In this document: positions 17,551 through 25,115 of the stretch, in pieces
Position numbering within the stretch: position 1 is the stretch's first letter
Layout of the letters: every line of letters begins with the position of its first letter
Source: an uncultured Eubacterium sp.
Lineage (GTDB): Bacteria > Bacillota_A > Clostridia > Lachnospirales > Lachnospiraceae
Assembly: GCA_948468465.1 (NCBI GenBank)
Contig: CAOKJJ010000030.1
Location: 1-35,896, forward strand
Reading direction: 5' to 3'
DNA: 35,896 nt
Translations under genes and position numbers: made by a program
The notes under the pieces: generated by a model
What the model saw: the letters and a program-made list of their open reading frames with translations, nothing else
What the model was told of the DNA's origin: nothing
Database searches by the model: none

Positions 17551-18837
17551 CTAATCTTCCGCATGCGATTCTATATTAAGCAAAATCCTTGTTACAAACA
17601 TCCCGTCTTTCACGCTGAAATCCGTTTCTCCGTTGTAACGCTGTGCTGTTTTGCGGATGCTGGCCATCCCGATCCCTTCCTCCCTTTCAAACCTTTGTCC
17701 CGGCCCAATCGTATTTCTGCATTGGATCACCAGTTTATGCCCTTTTTGCCGGATACTCATTTTGATTTTTGCACCCGCAGCTCCAGACTGTCCGGCACCG
17801 TGAATGGCATTTTCAAAAACATTCGCAAGAATCGCGACCAGATCAATATCGCGTACCGGAGAATGTTCCGCAACAGCCGCATCCATTTCTACTTTCGCAC
17901 CGCTCATTTCCGCCTGTCTGGCATACACCGAAAGGATGCTGTCTACGGTCCTGTTTTCACAGATCCGTTTTACGCCCGCACACTCCACGTCTTCAATATA
18001 TTGGTTCAAGTAATGCAATAGCTGGTCCATCTCTCCTTTTTTGACATAATCCTGAATTAACAGGCAGTGATGGCGGACATCATGGCGGATCCTTGCCGCC
18101 CTTTCTTCCGCCTCATCCGCCAGAGCACACTGAAAGCGCAAAAGCTGTTCGTTCATGGCAAGAATACGGTTTTCTTCCTGATAAACATGCTCCTTCCCAA
18201 GATGAATATACATATGGAACACAGTATACTGAACAACTCCGGCCATAATTAAATTCGTAAGCATGCGTATGATATTCCCAACAGACAGCGGGTGGCCGTT
18301 CGGCCAATATATAATAATGGACGCTGCCATAACTGAAATCACCATCGTTACAATACTCAGCAGATCCATCTCTTCCCGCAGAAAATCCAGGTTATATAAA
18401 AACGACCTGCGGAATTTTTTTGTCACAAACAAGAGGACCATAATAATAATGATAACACGTATCAGCAAATCCACCCATCGGTTCCCATCAAACCACATCC
18501 TGGAAATATCAATTCCCAATACGACGCAGATAGCAAGAAAATAAAAAGCAAGCGCCATTTTGTACATAGACAGATAAATACCCTCCCCGCTCATTGCAAA
18601 ACAAAACGCTCCAACCAGCAAAAGGGCGCTCAGCCCGGAGAACTTAATAAAACTCCGAATTGACACCATATACCACAAACTGTATAAAAAATTCAGGCCC
18701 GTTCCGTAAACCGCATAATACAAGATCGTCTTTTTCATTGACAGTTTCGGACGGTCCAGAAGCAGGAATACCGCCATAAGGAGAAATGCACTAAGTCCAT
18801 TACGCAGCATTGCTACCCAAAAAGATCCGCCTAACAT
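17551..18837 (-). CDS. GHKL-type sensor histidine kinase (AgrC-like), orphan
   Basis: A 428-residue membrane kinase. About six hydrophobic segments fill residues 1-215, then a dimerisation helix with ARIRHDVRHHCLLIQDYVKK (likely phospho-acceptor His in RHDVRHH) and a GHKL ATPase with LVAILANVFENAIHGA (N box) and EEGIGMASIRKTAQRYNGE (G box). This is the AgrC/ComD-like class that usually pairs with a LytTR regulator and often senses peptides. No LytTR gene or peptide precursor lies beside it: downstream is the blaI promoter, upstream the broken fragment. The RBS is GGAAAGGGG. The partner must be elsewhere or lost. Confidence 0.85.
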   Translation of the reverse strand: MLGGSFWVAMLRNGLSAFLLMAVFLLLDRPKLSMKKTILYYAVYGTGLNFLYSLWYMVSIRSFIKFSGLSALLLVGAFCFAMSGEGIYLSMYKMALAFYFLAICVVLGIDISRMWFDGNRWVDLLIRVIIIIMVLLFVTKKFRRSFLYNLDFLREEMDLLSIVTMVISVMAASIIIYWPNGHPLSVGNIIRMLTNLIMAGVVQYTVFHMYIHLGKEHVYQEENRILAMNEQLLRFQCALADEAEERAARIRHDVRHHCLLIQDYVKKGEMDQLLHYLNQYIEDVECAGVKRICENRTVDSILSVYARQAEMSGAKVEMDAAVAEHSPVRDIDLVAILANVFENAIHGAGQSGAAGAKIKMSIRQKGHKLVIQCRNTIGPGQRFEREEGIGMASIRKTAQRYNGETDFSVKDGMFVTRILLNIESHAED

Positions 18838-18963
18838 CCCGTACCCCTTTCCTTTCCTTTCTTTTTGTTTGTATCTATCTATCCTGTTTCTTTTGTTGTT
18901 CTGTTGAGTCTCCTCTCACCTGTTTCTGCTATTTTATCTCATACAGAACGTGTTTGGAAGACC

Positions 18964-19308
18964 TCACACACAAACCGCATTTTTTTCGGAATATTTTACA
19001 ATCCGGGGGTCTTCCTGCAGCTGAAAGGATAAAATGGCAGAGGCAGTTACCGGCGTATAACTAACTTGGGTTTCGACAGGCAGCTTTGTAACGGACGGGC
19101 CTGTAGTCACGGTCGGTGTTTTCGGTGGTGTATCAGATACTTCCGGTACATTTTCCGGCGTTCCGCTGATTTGAAGCGCATCCTGCAGGGACTTTAGCCG
19201 CGCTCCTTTTTCCACAACAATTCCGGAAGCCTGTGCAGCACGCGCATCGTATTGCCGACGGCATATTCTGTCCACGAATCAGGCTGTAATAAACTCTAAT
19301 TTCTGTCC
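18964..19308 (-). pseudogene. Broken fragment of a relative of the large secreted protein
   Basis: On the minus strand the frame just inside a stop near 19308-19306 reads DSWTEYAVGNTMRVL, which matches DTWFEHAVGNTMKVL in the middle of the 616-aa secreted protein. The similarity continues in another frame as QASGIVVEKGARLKS (against QTARIVVSESAKVSG), so one base has been lost near 19240. The rest runs through a Pro/Thr-rich stretch to SEKNAVCV and a stop at 18964. The 5' part of the gene, including any signal peptide, is missing. It is a decayed, truncated paralogue and not a working gene. Confidence 0.7.
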
Positions 19309-19356
19309 GGATGGAGCACTAGCTTGTTACAGCGCAATGCCACTGTTCAAAAATAG

Positions 19357-19385
19357 TTTCATTTTTCTGCATCCTGTGCTATAAT
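19357..19385 (+). promoter_or_regulatory. Promoter of the EACC1-like/CHAT unit
   Basis: TTTCAT (19357-19362), 17-nt spacer, TATAAT (19380-19385) preceded by TGC, giving an extended -10. The leader is short, about 35 nt, with AGGAGGT 7 nt before the ATG at 19425. No operator-like dyad was noticed, so basal constitutive expression is plausible. Confidence 0.65.
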
Positions 19386-19424
19386 GTGCCAAACAAACGT
19401 CATCATATTCAGGAGGTACTGCTT

Positions 19425-19838
19425 ATGCGCATTAAATTTGACGGAACTTTATTCAGACAGGAAGATATGGATGAATTGTGTGCTTCTTTAAAAGAAGACG
19501 GCATTCTGCTGGAACCGGAACAGCAGAATCTAAGCAAACAAAAAGGCCTGCCGGAACTGTTGGAGGAAGCTCCCGCATGGATCGCCGCTTTGGAAAACGA
19601 GATTCTGCCCGTATTGATCCCCTCGTTGGTTTCCTATTTTCTAAGTCATAAGAAAAATGAGGATGCGCCGATCATATGCATGGAATACACTGAAAGCCGT
19701 AAAAGGAAAAAAATCGTTATTCCTGTTGACCAGCCGCTCCATATGGAGCTTCCATTCTCTCCGGATCTGACCATCCGCATAGATGTCAAAAAAAGCACGC
19801 CGACTGACCCGGAGCAGGACACAGAGGCACATGATTAG
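19425..19838 (+). CDS. Small EACC1-like protein upstream of a CHAT protease
   Basis: A 137-residue protein; the start at 19425 is set by AGGAGGT. It opens with a beta-strand and helix (MRIKFDGTLFRQEDMDELCA), has a hydrophobic helix with AALENEILPVLIPSLVSYFL, then strands around APIICMEYTESRKRKKIVIP and ends in a charged tail. That order (strand, acidic helix, hydrophobic helix, strand pair) recalls the effector-associated constant component 1 proteins described next to caspase/CHAT effectors in bacterial conflict systems. The likeness is judged from memory of the fold pattern and is not proven. It lies 14 nt before the CHAT gene and is surely co-transcribed, so it is probably a regulator or inhibitor of that protease. 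Confidence 0.6.
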   Translation: MRIKFDGTLFRQEDMDELCASLKEDGILLEPEQQNLSKQKGLPELLEEAPAWIAALENEILPVLIPSLVSYFLSHKKNEDAPIICMEYTESRKRKKIVIPVDQPLHMELPFSPDLTIRIDVKKSTPTDPEQDTEAHD

Positions 19839-19852
19839 AAGGAGATCACATT

Positions 19853-22800
19853 ATGGATGATATACAATTAGCAAACGAAGAAAAAATGCTGCAGGAACTT
19901 GGCGATGAACAGCCGTCCAGACAGATGGTTAAGCACATAAGTCTGGCTGTGCGTTTCCTTGACAAAAATGATATCCGGTCATCGTTAGACCATTTTTATT
20001 CTGCAGAAAAACTAAGCAGCCATTTTAAAATACAGCAGACAGATCTTCCAGTCCAATTCGGCCTGTTCATTGCCCTTTGCAGGGAATATGGCCGCACGAT
20101 CTATGAGCTGGGAGATGCGTATGCAAAAGATGCAGAATCCATTTATCTGTTCGGCCAAAAAATGCTGGAACAGGAACCAGACACATATTTTTTTGAAAAA
20201 GGATCTTTGGCCTATAACCTCGGCGTTGTATATATTGAGCACAAAATGTTCGCGAAAGCCTATGAACAATTTGATGCTGCCGCAAATTTTCTGATAAAAT
20301 ACGATCCTATTGCGGATGGAATAAAAGAACCCTATAAAAAACTTGCTTATTTCAATTATTATAATCTCGCGTTATGCAGTCATAAACTGTTAAAATTTGA
20401 CGTAGAAGAAGCGTCCTGGATTCAGGCAGCGAAAATACAGTACACATTATCAAACCTTGATCATATAGAATTTCTGGACACGCTTTTTCAGCTTATTTCC
20501 TTGTACCTGCATCTACATCAAACAAAAAAGGCGGAGGAGACACTAAAAGAATGCGATAAGATTATACAGCTGCTGGATCCAATTCCCTCTGGCATTTATT
20601 ATCAGTGCTGTTATTATGAAAGCAGCATTTACGAATGGAATTCAGAGAGCAAAAAAGCGCTTACAGTCATTGACACGTGTTTATCTGAGTGTGAAAACCT
20701 TCCTATGTCGATCAGCCAGCAGTGTGATTTTCTCATTCTTAAGCATGCGATACTGCTGAATTTAAAGCAGACAGAACAATGTCTGACAGTCATTGACGAA
20801 ATATTGCAGCTGTTTCATGAACATGCGAACGAAAAGGAACATGCAGCCGGTCTTGACCTAAAAGAGTTATACCATATGCGTGCGGTAACGTATGACGAAA
20901 TGGAAAACCCTGAATTATCGCTTCAAAATTTTGAGCTTTCCTTACAGGAATACAGAAAAGAAAACGACAGGGATATTTTCTGGGAAATTTTATTTATGAC
21001 TGACTATACGCTTGCACTTATGAACAGCGGCTTGTATCCTGATGCCCGAAAAACAGGTGAGTCATGTATCGCTGTCATTGACGAACTGGAAATGGATGCG
21101 GAACAGTATAACTGTTTATATATACCCGTTTATATCAACCTTGGCATCATCTGTATGCGCCAGATACAGCTTGACCCTGCAGAAACTTACCTCTATAAAG
21201 CTTTGAATCTATGCAGAAAAACTGCTCCGGAAAAGAAGCATCTCAAAGATGAAATATTAGCTCTGATCGGACTGTCATGGCTGTATCATTGTCAGCACTT
21301 ATTTGACCGCGCACAATTTTACGCAGATTCCGCTGCTGAGTTGATTGCCAAAGATACGCAAAACAATTATGTGCATCAGCAAATAGAACTTTATGAAATT
21401 TATGCTTCGATACAATCTCATAACGGAAACATGGAAAACAGTATCCAATTGATTGATAAAGCAATCGCAGAAGCAGGAAACACACATCTGCTTTTGTGCA
21501 ACTGTTACTGTCAAAAAGGGGATATTTTATATCATACAGATCCTGAACAAGCGCAGCAGCAATATTTGCATGCATTAGATATCATACGTTCGATGCATCT
21601 GGAGAAAACCGAATTATATTTAATGATCCTGCTGAATATTTTAGATGCTCAAAAAATCCCGGATCAGGCATATTTGAATGAAGCAAAGATGCTTTTGGAA
21701 GAAAAAAACATCCCCGGCGGATATTTTAAGTTGTCCGCTTATTTCCATCTTATTTCCTACTGCATATCGCTTGATGATATGGGAGATGCTTTTGCGTATG
21801 CCTCTAAAGCAATTGTTGCCTATAGCCAGACAATGCAAGAGGCCGTTGATCATAAAAATACGACAGCTATTTTGAATCATAAGCCCCTCATACAAAAAAT
21901 CTTTAACTTGCTCTTTTATCTGCTCAGCTGGTCAGATGAGGACATGATGAACCATTTTCCGCTTATAGATCTGTTTATGTTCTATAAAATAGGTGATTAT
22001 TACCTGCTGCGGCTGGTGAACCAAACTTTTCATACGGCTGCAGAGCAGGATCAGAGTTACAGGAACGTACAGCTGCAGCTAAATCACATGCAGTATTTAT
22101 CTAAATACCTGCAGCAGCAGGCAGACAGCAGACAAACCGACAAACTGCTTTCAGAAAAATATGACCAGCTCTATTGGGCCGAAAGAGATCCGCACAAGAA
22201 AGATATTCCGGATATAGCCATAGAGGAAAAATATATGGATTTTTGGGTTATAGACTACTATTTCCCAACAGGCAGCCTCGACGAGGACTCCCCTGTCTGT
22301 CCGTTTGCCATCATCTGGCAGCCAAAGGAACTTGATAAAAAACAATATGTAAAGCTTTCCAAAGCAGCACCAATCCTTAAAAGCATTGCCCGTTTCCGGG
22401 AAGCCATTCTAAGCGACGCATCGACTTTTGATCAGGAAGAGGAATTATACCAGCTTCTGATCCAGCCGCTGATACGCAGGGAGCCACGGATTGGAACCTC
22501 GAAAGACTTTATCATCTGTCCGGAAAGCGAAATAACGATGGTTCCTTTTGATGTGCTGCTTGGAACCGACTGCCGGATCCTATATGCCCCGTTTCCAGAC
22601 TATGTTTTCGCAGCCAGCCTGCCTGCGTCAAAGCTTGCAGCCATCTGCGGAAACCCAGTTTTAACCGATCAGAATGCTTTCGGCGTATCAGCTCTGCCTG
22701 ATTCTGACCAGGAATGCGGTTTTGCGGCAGCAGCACTGCAGCAGGCCGGATATCAAACGCATTTATTTTACGGAGCAGGCCCACTGCCATTCGAAAAGCA

Positions 22801-23374
22801 GGCTTTGCTGGACAGCCTGAATGAAAACCGTTACTCTGTCCTACATATTTCAACCCATGGATTTTATAGGGAGCAGCAGGCTCCAACATCTTATACTTCT
22901 GACTGCAGCGCACAAAATCATCCGATGCACCGCTGCGGACTGATTTTAAACGACTGCATTTGTGACGGACAGTATCTTGTCGCAAAGTCTGTATTATGGG
23001 GTGACGATATTCTTGGCACAGATTTAAACGGAACGCAGCTGGCCGTACTATCCTGCTGTGTCTCAGGCATCGGCCATATGGAGAGCGGCAACTGGCTCAT
23101 CGGCCTGCAGCGGGCATTTTTGACAGCAGGCGTGGAAAATCTGATCGTTTCTCTTTGGGATGTAGACGAAAACGCCACTGCCATGTTAATGCGGTATTTT
23201 TATGAAAGCTTATGCACGGGACAGCCGGCGGACCTGGCGCTGCAGCAGGCAAAAAACCGTTTGCGCAAATACAGGAATGGGATTTACAGTACGCCTTATT
23301 ATTGGGCGGGATTTATCTATATCGGAAAAATCTGTTCAACGCTGCCAAATTTTGATACCATGCAACAGAATTGA
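19853..23374 (+). CDS. TPR-repeat protein with C-terminal CHAT (caspase-like) protease domain
   Basis: A 1173-residue protein. Residues ~30-700 are helical tetratricopeptide-type repeats (for example SLAYNLGVVYIEHKMFAKAYEQF and YNCLYIPVYINLGIICMRQ regions), a linker follows, and residues ~880-1165 form a CHAT domain. The catalytic dyad is visible: His1002 in HISTHG (998-1003) and Cys1069 in LSCCVSG (1066-1072), where the family usually has LSAC-x-S/T-G. The end GLQRAFLTAGVENLIVSLWD and YYWAGFIYIG is also typical. No signal peptide, so it is cytoplasmic. The RBS AAGGAG is 8 nt upstream. CHAT-TPR proteins act as proteases in cell-death and phage-defence systems; the substrate and trigger here are unknown. 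TPRs could serve as sensor or partner-binding platform. No STAND ATPase or gasdermin gene is next to it. Confidence 0.9.
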   Translation: MDDIQLANEEKMLQELGDEQPSRQMVKHISLAVRFLDKNDIRSSLDHFYSAEKLSSHFKIQQTDLPVQFGLFIALCREYGRTIYELGDAYAKDAESIYLFGQKMLEQEPDTYFFEKGSLAYNLGVVYIEHKMFAKAYEQFDAAANFLIKYDPIADGIKEPYKKLAYFNYYNLALCSHKLLKFDVEEASWIQAAKIQYTLSNLDHIEFLDTLFQLISLYLHLHQTKKAEETLKECDKIIQLLDPIPSGIYYQCCYYESSIYEWNSESKKALTVIDTCLSECENLPMSISQQCDFLILKHAILLNLKQTEQCLTVIDEILQLFHEHANEKEHAAGLDLKELYHMRAVTYDEMENPELSLQNFELSLQEYRKENDRDIFWEILFMTDYTLALMNSGLYPDARKTGESCIAVIDELEMDAEQYNCLYIPVYINLGIICMRQIQLDPAETYLYKALNLCRKTAPEKKHLKDEILALIGLSWLYHCQHLFDRAQFYADSAAELIAKDTQNNYVHQQIELYEIYASIQSHNGNMENSIQLIDKAIAEAGNTHLLLCNCYCQKGDILYHTDPEQAQQQYLHALDIIRSMHLEKTELYLMILLNILDAQKIPDQAYLNEAKMLLEEKNIPGGYFKLSAYFHLISYCISLDDMGDAFAYASKAIVAYSQTMQEAVDHKNTTAILNHKPLIQKIFNLLFYLLSWSDEDMMNHFPLIDLFMFYKIGDYYLLRLVNQTFHTAAEQDQSYRNVQLQLNHMQYLSKYLQQQADSRQTDKLLSEKYDQLYWAERDPHKKDIPDIAIEEKYMDFWVIDYYFPTGSLDEDSPVCPFAIIWQPKELDKKQYVKLSKAAPILKSIARFREAILSDASTFDQEEELYQLLIQPLIRREPRIGTSKDFIICPESEITMVPFDVLLGTDCRILYAPFPDYVFAASLPASKLAAICGNPVLTDQNAFGVSALPDSDQECGFAAAALQQAGYQTHLFYGAGPLPFEKQALLDSLNENRYSVLHISTHGFYREQQAPTSYTSDCSAQNHPMHRCGLILNDCICDGQYLVAKSVLWGDDILGTDLNGTQLAVLSCCVSGIGHMESGNWLIGLQRAFLTAGVENLIVSLWDVDENATAMLMRYFYESLCTGQPADLALQQAKNRLRKYRNGIYSTPYYWAGFIYIGKICSTLPNFDTMQQN

Positions 23375-23659
23375 CATTGTGATGCGTTTTGTGGCTATTC
23401 GGACGCTGGATGAGGGGCGGGGCCTGGATTTCGACTCCTTTTCCAGAATGTTAAGAATTTCTAAGCATTCTGCGTGAACTCTGTGGCCGCGTCCGGTCGC
23501 GTCGCCTACTTCGCTCCTGGCTAAACGCCAGCAGCTAAAGGCGACGCTGGGCTGCGCCCCTGATTTACAGAGCAGAATGCCAAGGAATTCTAAACATTCT
23601 TCCAACGTCGCCAAAATCCAGGCCCCGCCCCTCATCCAGCTGGTTTTCATTGGCTTTAC
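23371..23659 (-). repeat. Hairpin element copy A
   Basis: Read on the minus strand it runs from GTAAAGC (23659) to CACAATGTCAA (23371). A perfect 27-bp outer stem (23405-23431 with 23614-23640, GC-rich) encloses an imperfect stem of paired gaatg...cattctg arms and an apical domain with GCGTCGCC/GGCGACGC and CTGGC/GCCAG pairs. The edge overlaps the CHAT stop codon. An open frame crosses it on the minus strand (23336-23668) but has no ribosome binding site. Confidence 0.85.
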
Positions 23660-23845
23660 AAAAATCATAGCGTAAAGCTATTGTATATTCCCAATATTTT
23701 GCTGATCAGGCATTACTATAACTGACAATAATACCTGCTGATCTATGCAAAGGTTACAGATCATATTCTTTTTACATAGTCATTTGAGTCCTCTGTGAGA
23801 TATTAAAAACTGCGGAATCAGTTATAAGTGTTCACGAATTTACAC
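23660..23845. other. AT-rich spacer between the two hairpin elements
   Basis: About 190 nt of AT-rich sequence separate the inverted element copies. No gene, terminator or clear promoter was found in it. Confidence 0.5.
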
Positions 23846-24141
23846 GTAAAGCTTGAGAAGATCAGCCGGGTGCGGGGGAAATGGCCTGGCTTGCGGCTCC
23901 GTTGGAAGAATGCTTAGAAGCTCTTGGTATTCTGCTCTGTAAATCAGGGGCGCAGCCCAGCGTCGCCTTTAGCTGCTGGCGTTTAGCCAGGAGCGAAGTA
24001 GGCGACGCGACCGGACGGAGCCATTACGTCCATGCAGAATGCCTAGAGATTCTTAGCATTCTGGAAAAGGAGCCGCAAGTCAGGCCATTTCCCCCGCACC
24101 CAGCGTCCGCGTTACCAATAAATTACGCAACACAATGTCAA
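23846..24141 (+). repeat. Hairpin element copy B (inverted relative to copy A)
   Basis: Same element as copy A in the opposite orientation, from GTAAAGC (23846-23852) to CACAATGTCAA (24131-24141). Its outer stem is 33 bp with one mismatch (23868-23900 with 24069-24101) and has a largely different sequence from that of copy A, yet it still pairs. The central ~86 nt, including GCGTCGCCT at 23960-23968 pairing with 24000-24008, is identical in both copies. Stem covariation with a constant apical part points to a structured RNA or a hairpin DNA element. Confidence 0.85.
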
Positions 24142-24178
24142 AAGTGTTTTTTTTCTGATTCATCCAGTTTATTCATAA

Positions 24179-24213
24179 ATGCGCGGCCTGAATTGCTTTT
24201 TCAGACCGCGCAT
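24179..24213 (-). terminator. Stem-loop after the antiterminator gene
   Basis: Arms 24179-24191 and 24201-24213 (gcgcgg...ccgcgc core) form a 13-bp stem with one G-U pair on the minus strand and a 9-nt loop. It lies 35 nt past the licT-like stop. The following minus-strand sequence ATTTATG has a poor T-run, so efficiency is uncertain. Confidence 0.55.
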
Positions 24214-24248
24214 GTTAAATCCGTATTTTCCTATAAACTCCTGACTCC

Positions 24249-25079
24249 TTATTCCAGTTCTGCGGCGACTCTTTGAATATGCATCGCCAAATATCCAATC
24301 TCCACTTCATCCATCTGCCGTTTCATATACTTCTCCAAATGCCCGCACACCACACTTGCCAGCCGAAAGGCATCCGGGAACTGTTCGGACATGTAGTCAT
24401 TCATGTCCACTTTTAGTTTTTCTCCCTTCGCCGCACGGGCTGCCATATAGCGGACATGATTCATCAGACGGTTATAAGACAGAGAATTTACGTCAATCTT
24501 TTTTCCTGTCTTTTCTTCCACAAGGCGAATGCACTCACGTACAGATCCCGCGATCTGCATGGATAATGCGACATTTTCATTCTCAATGGCTGAATGAATA
24601 TGCAGCGCGATGTATCCGACCTCATGTTCGTCAATCTCCACACCCAGCCGCTCTGCCAGAATCGGGCGAATGCATTCTGCCGTATTGTATTCCATATGAA
24701 ACAGCGCGCGAATGTCTCCCGTCAGCGGATTGCTGATCTGCTCGCTGCTGCGTATCCTTTTCACCGCAAAGGCGATATGGTCAGCCATCGGAAAGAGTAT
24801 GCTCCAGTCAATCTTTCCAAAAACACGTTCGCTCTCCTTTAACACCTGTTCTGCTATTTCCAGAAATACCGGATCAATGCCTTTTACGAGATCCATCGCA
24901 TTGCCGCGCTCTGTATGCTCATACAAAGAATAGATCGTACACTCCTTCGGCGCCTCGATTCTCTGGCTCACTTTTTTCCCAAATCCAATCCCTTTACCGA
25001 TCAGAAGGTACTCCCGGTTGTCTTTTTCCCCAATTGCAATAACGGTATTATTGTTTAATGCCTTCTTTATTCTGAACAT
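24249..25079 (-). CDS. BglG/LicT-family transcriptional antiterminator
   Basis: A 276-residue antiterminator. Residues 1-55 are the RNA-binding CAT domain (IKKALNNNTVIAIGEKD, IGKGIGFGKK), followed by two PTS regulation domains. The conserved histidines fall at the LicT positions: His101 and His160 in PRD1, His208 and His267 in PRD2. It should bind the RAT sequence at 27355-27380 and prevent folding of the overlapping terminator, so that the upstream PTS gene is read through when sugar is present. The gene lies 37 nt after the PTS gene, inside the operon it controls. The RBS is GGGGAG. Role is strongly supported by the RAT site; the inducing sugar follows that of the PTS. Confidence 0.93.
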   Translation of the reverse strand: MFRIKKALNNNTVIAIGEKDNREYLLIGKGIGFGKKVSQRIEAPKECTIYSLYEHTERGNAMDLVKGIDPVFLEIAEQVLKESERVFGKIDWSILFPMADHIAFAVKRIRSSEQISNPLTGDIRALFHMEYNTAECIRPILAERLGVEIDEHEVGYIALHIHSAIENENVALSMQIAGSVRECIRLVEEKTGKKIDVNSLSYNRLMNHVRYMAARAAKGEKLKVDMNDYMSEQFPDAFRLASVVCGHLEKYMKRQMDEVEIGYLAMHIQRVAAELE

Positions 25080-25115
25080 ACTTACTCCCCATAAGCCTGA
25101 CCGCAGTCGAACTTT

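Noticed and set aside
23371..24141. The inverted pair as one composite transposon with 11-bp ends
   Set aside because: The outer TTGACATTGTG ends arise because each element has that sequence at its own 3' end. No transposase lies between and no target duplication was seen.
23881..24276. Open frame of 131 codons inside hairpin element B, and the similar minus-strand frame 23668-23336 in element A
   Set aside because: Both copies stay open and some changes are silent, but there is no RBS, the peptide is a mirror product of the hairpin arms and the stems covary, so a structural element explains it better. Kept as a caution in the finding.
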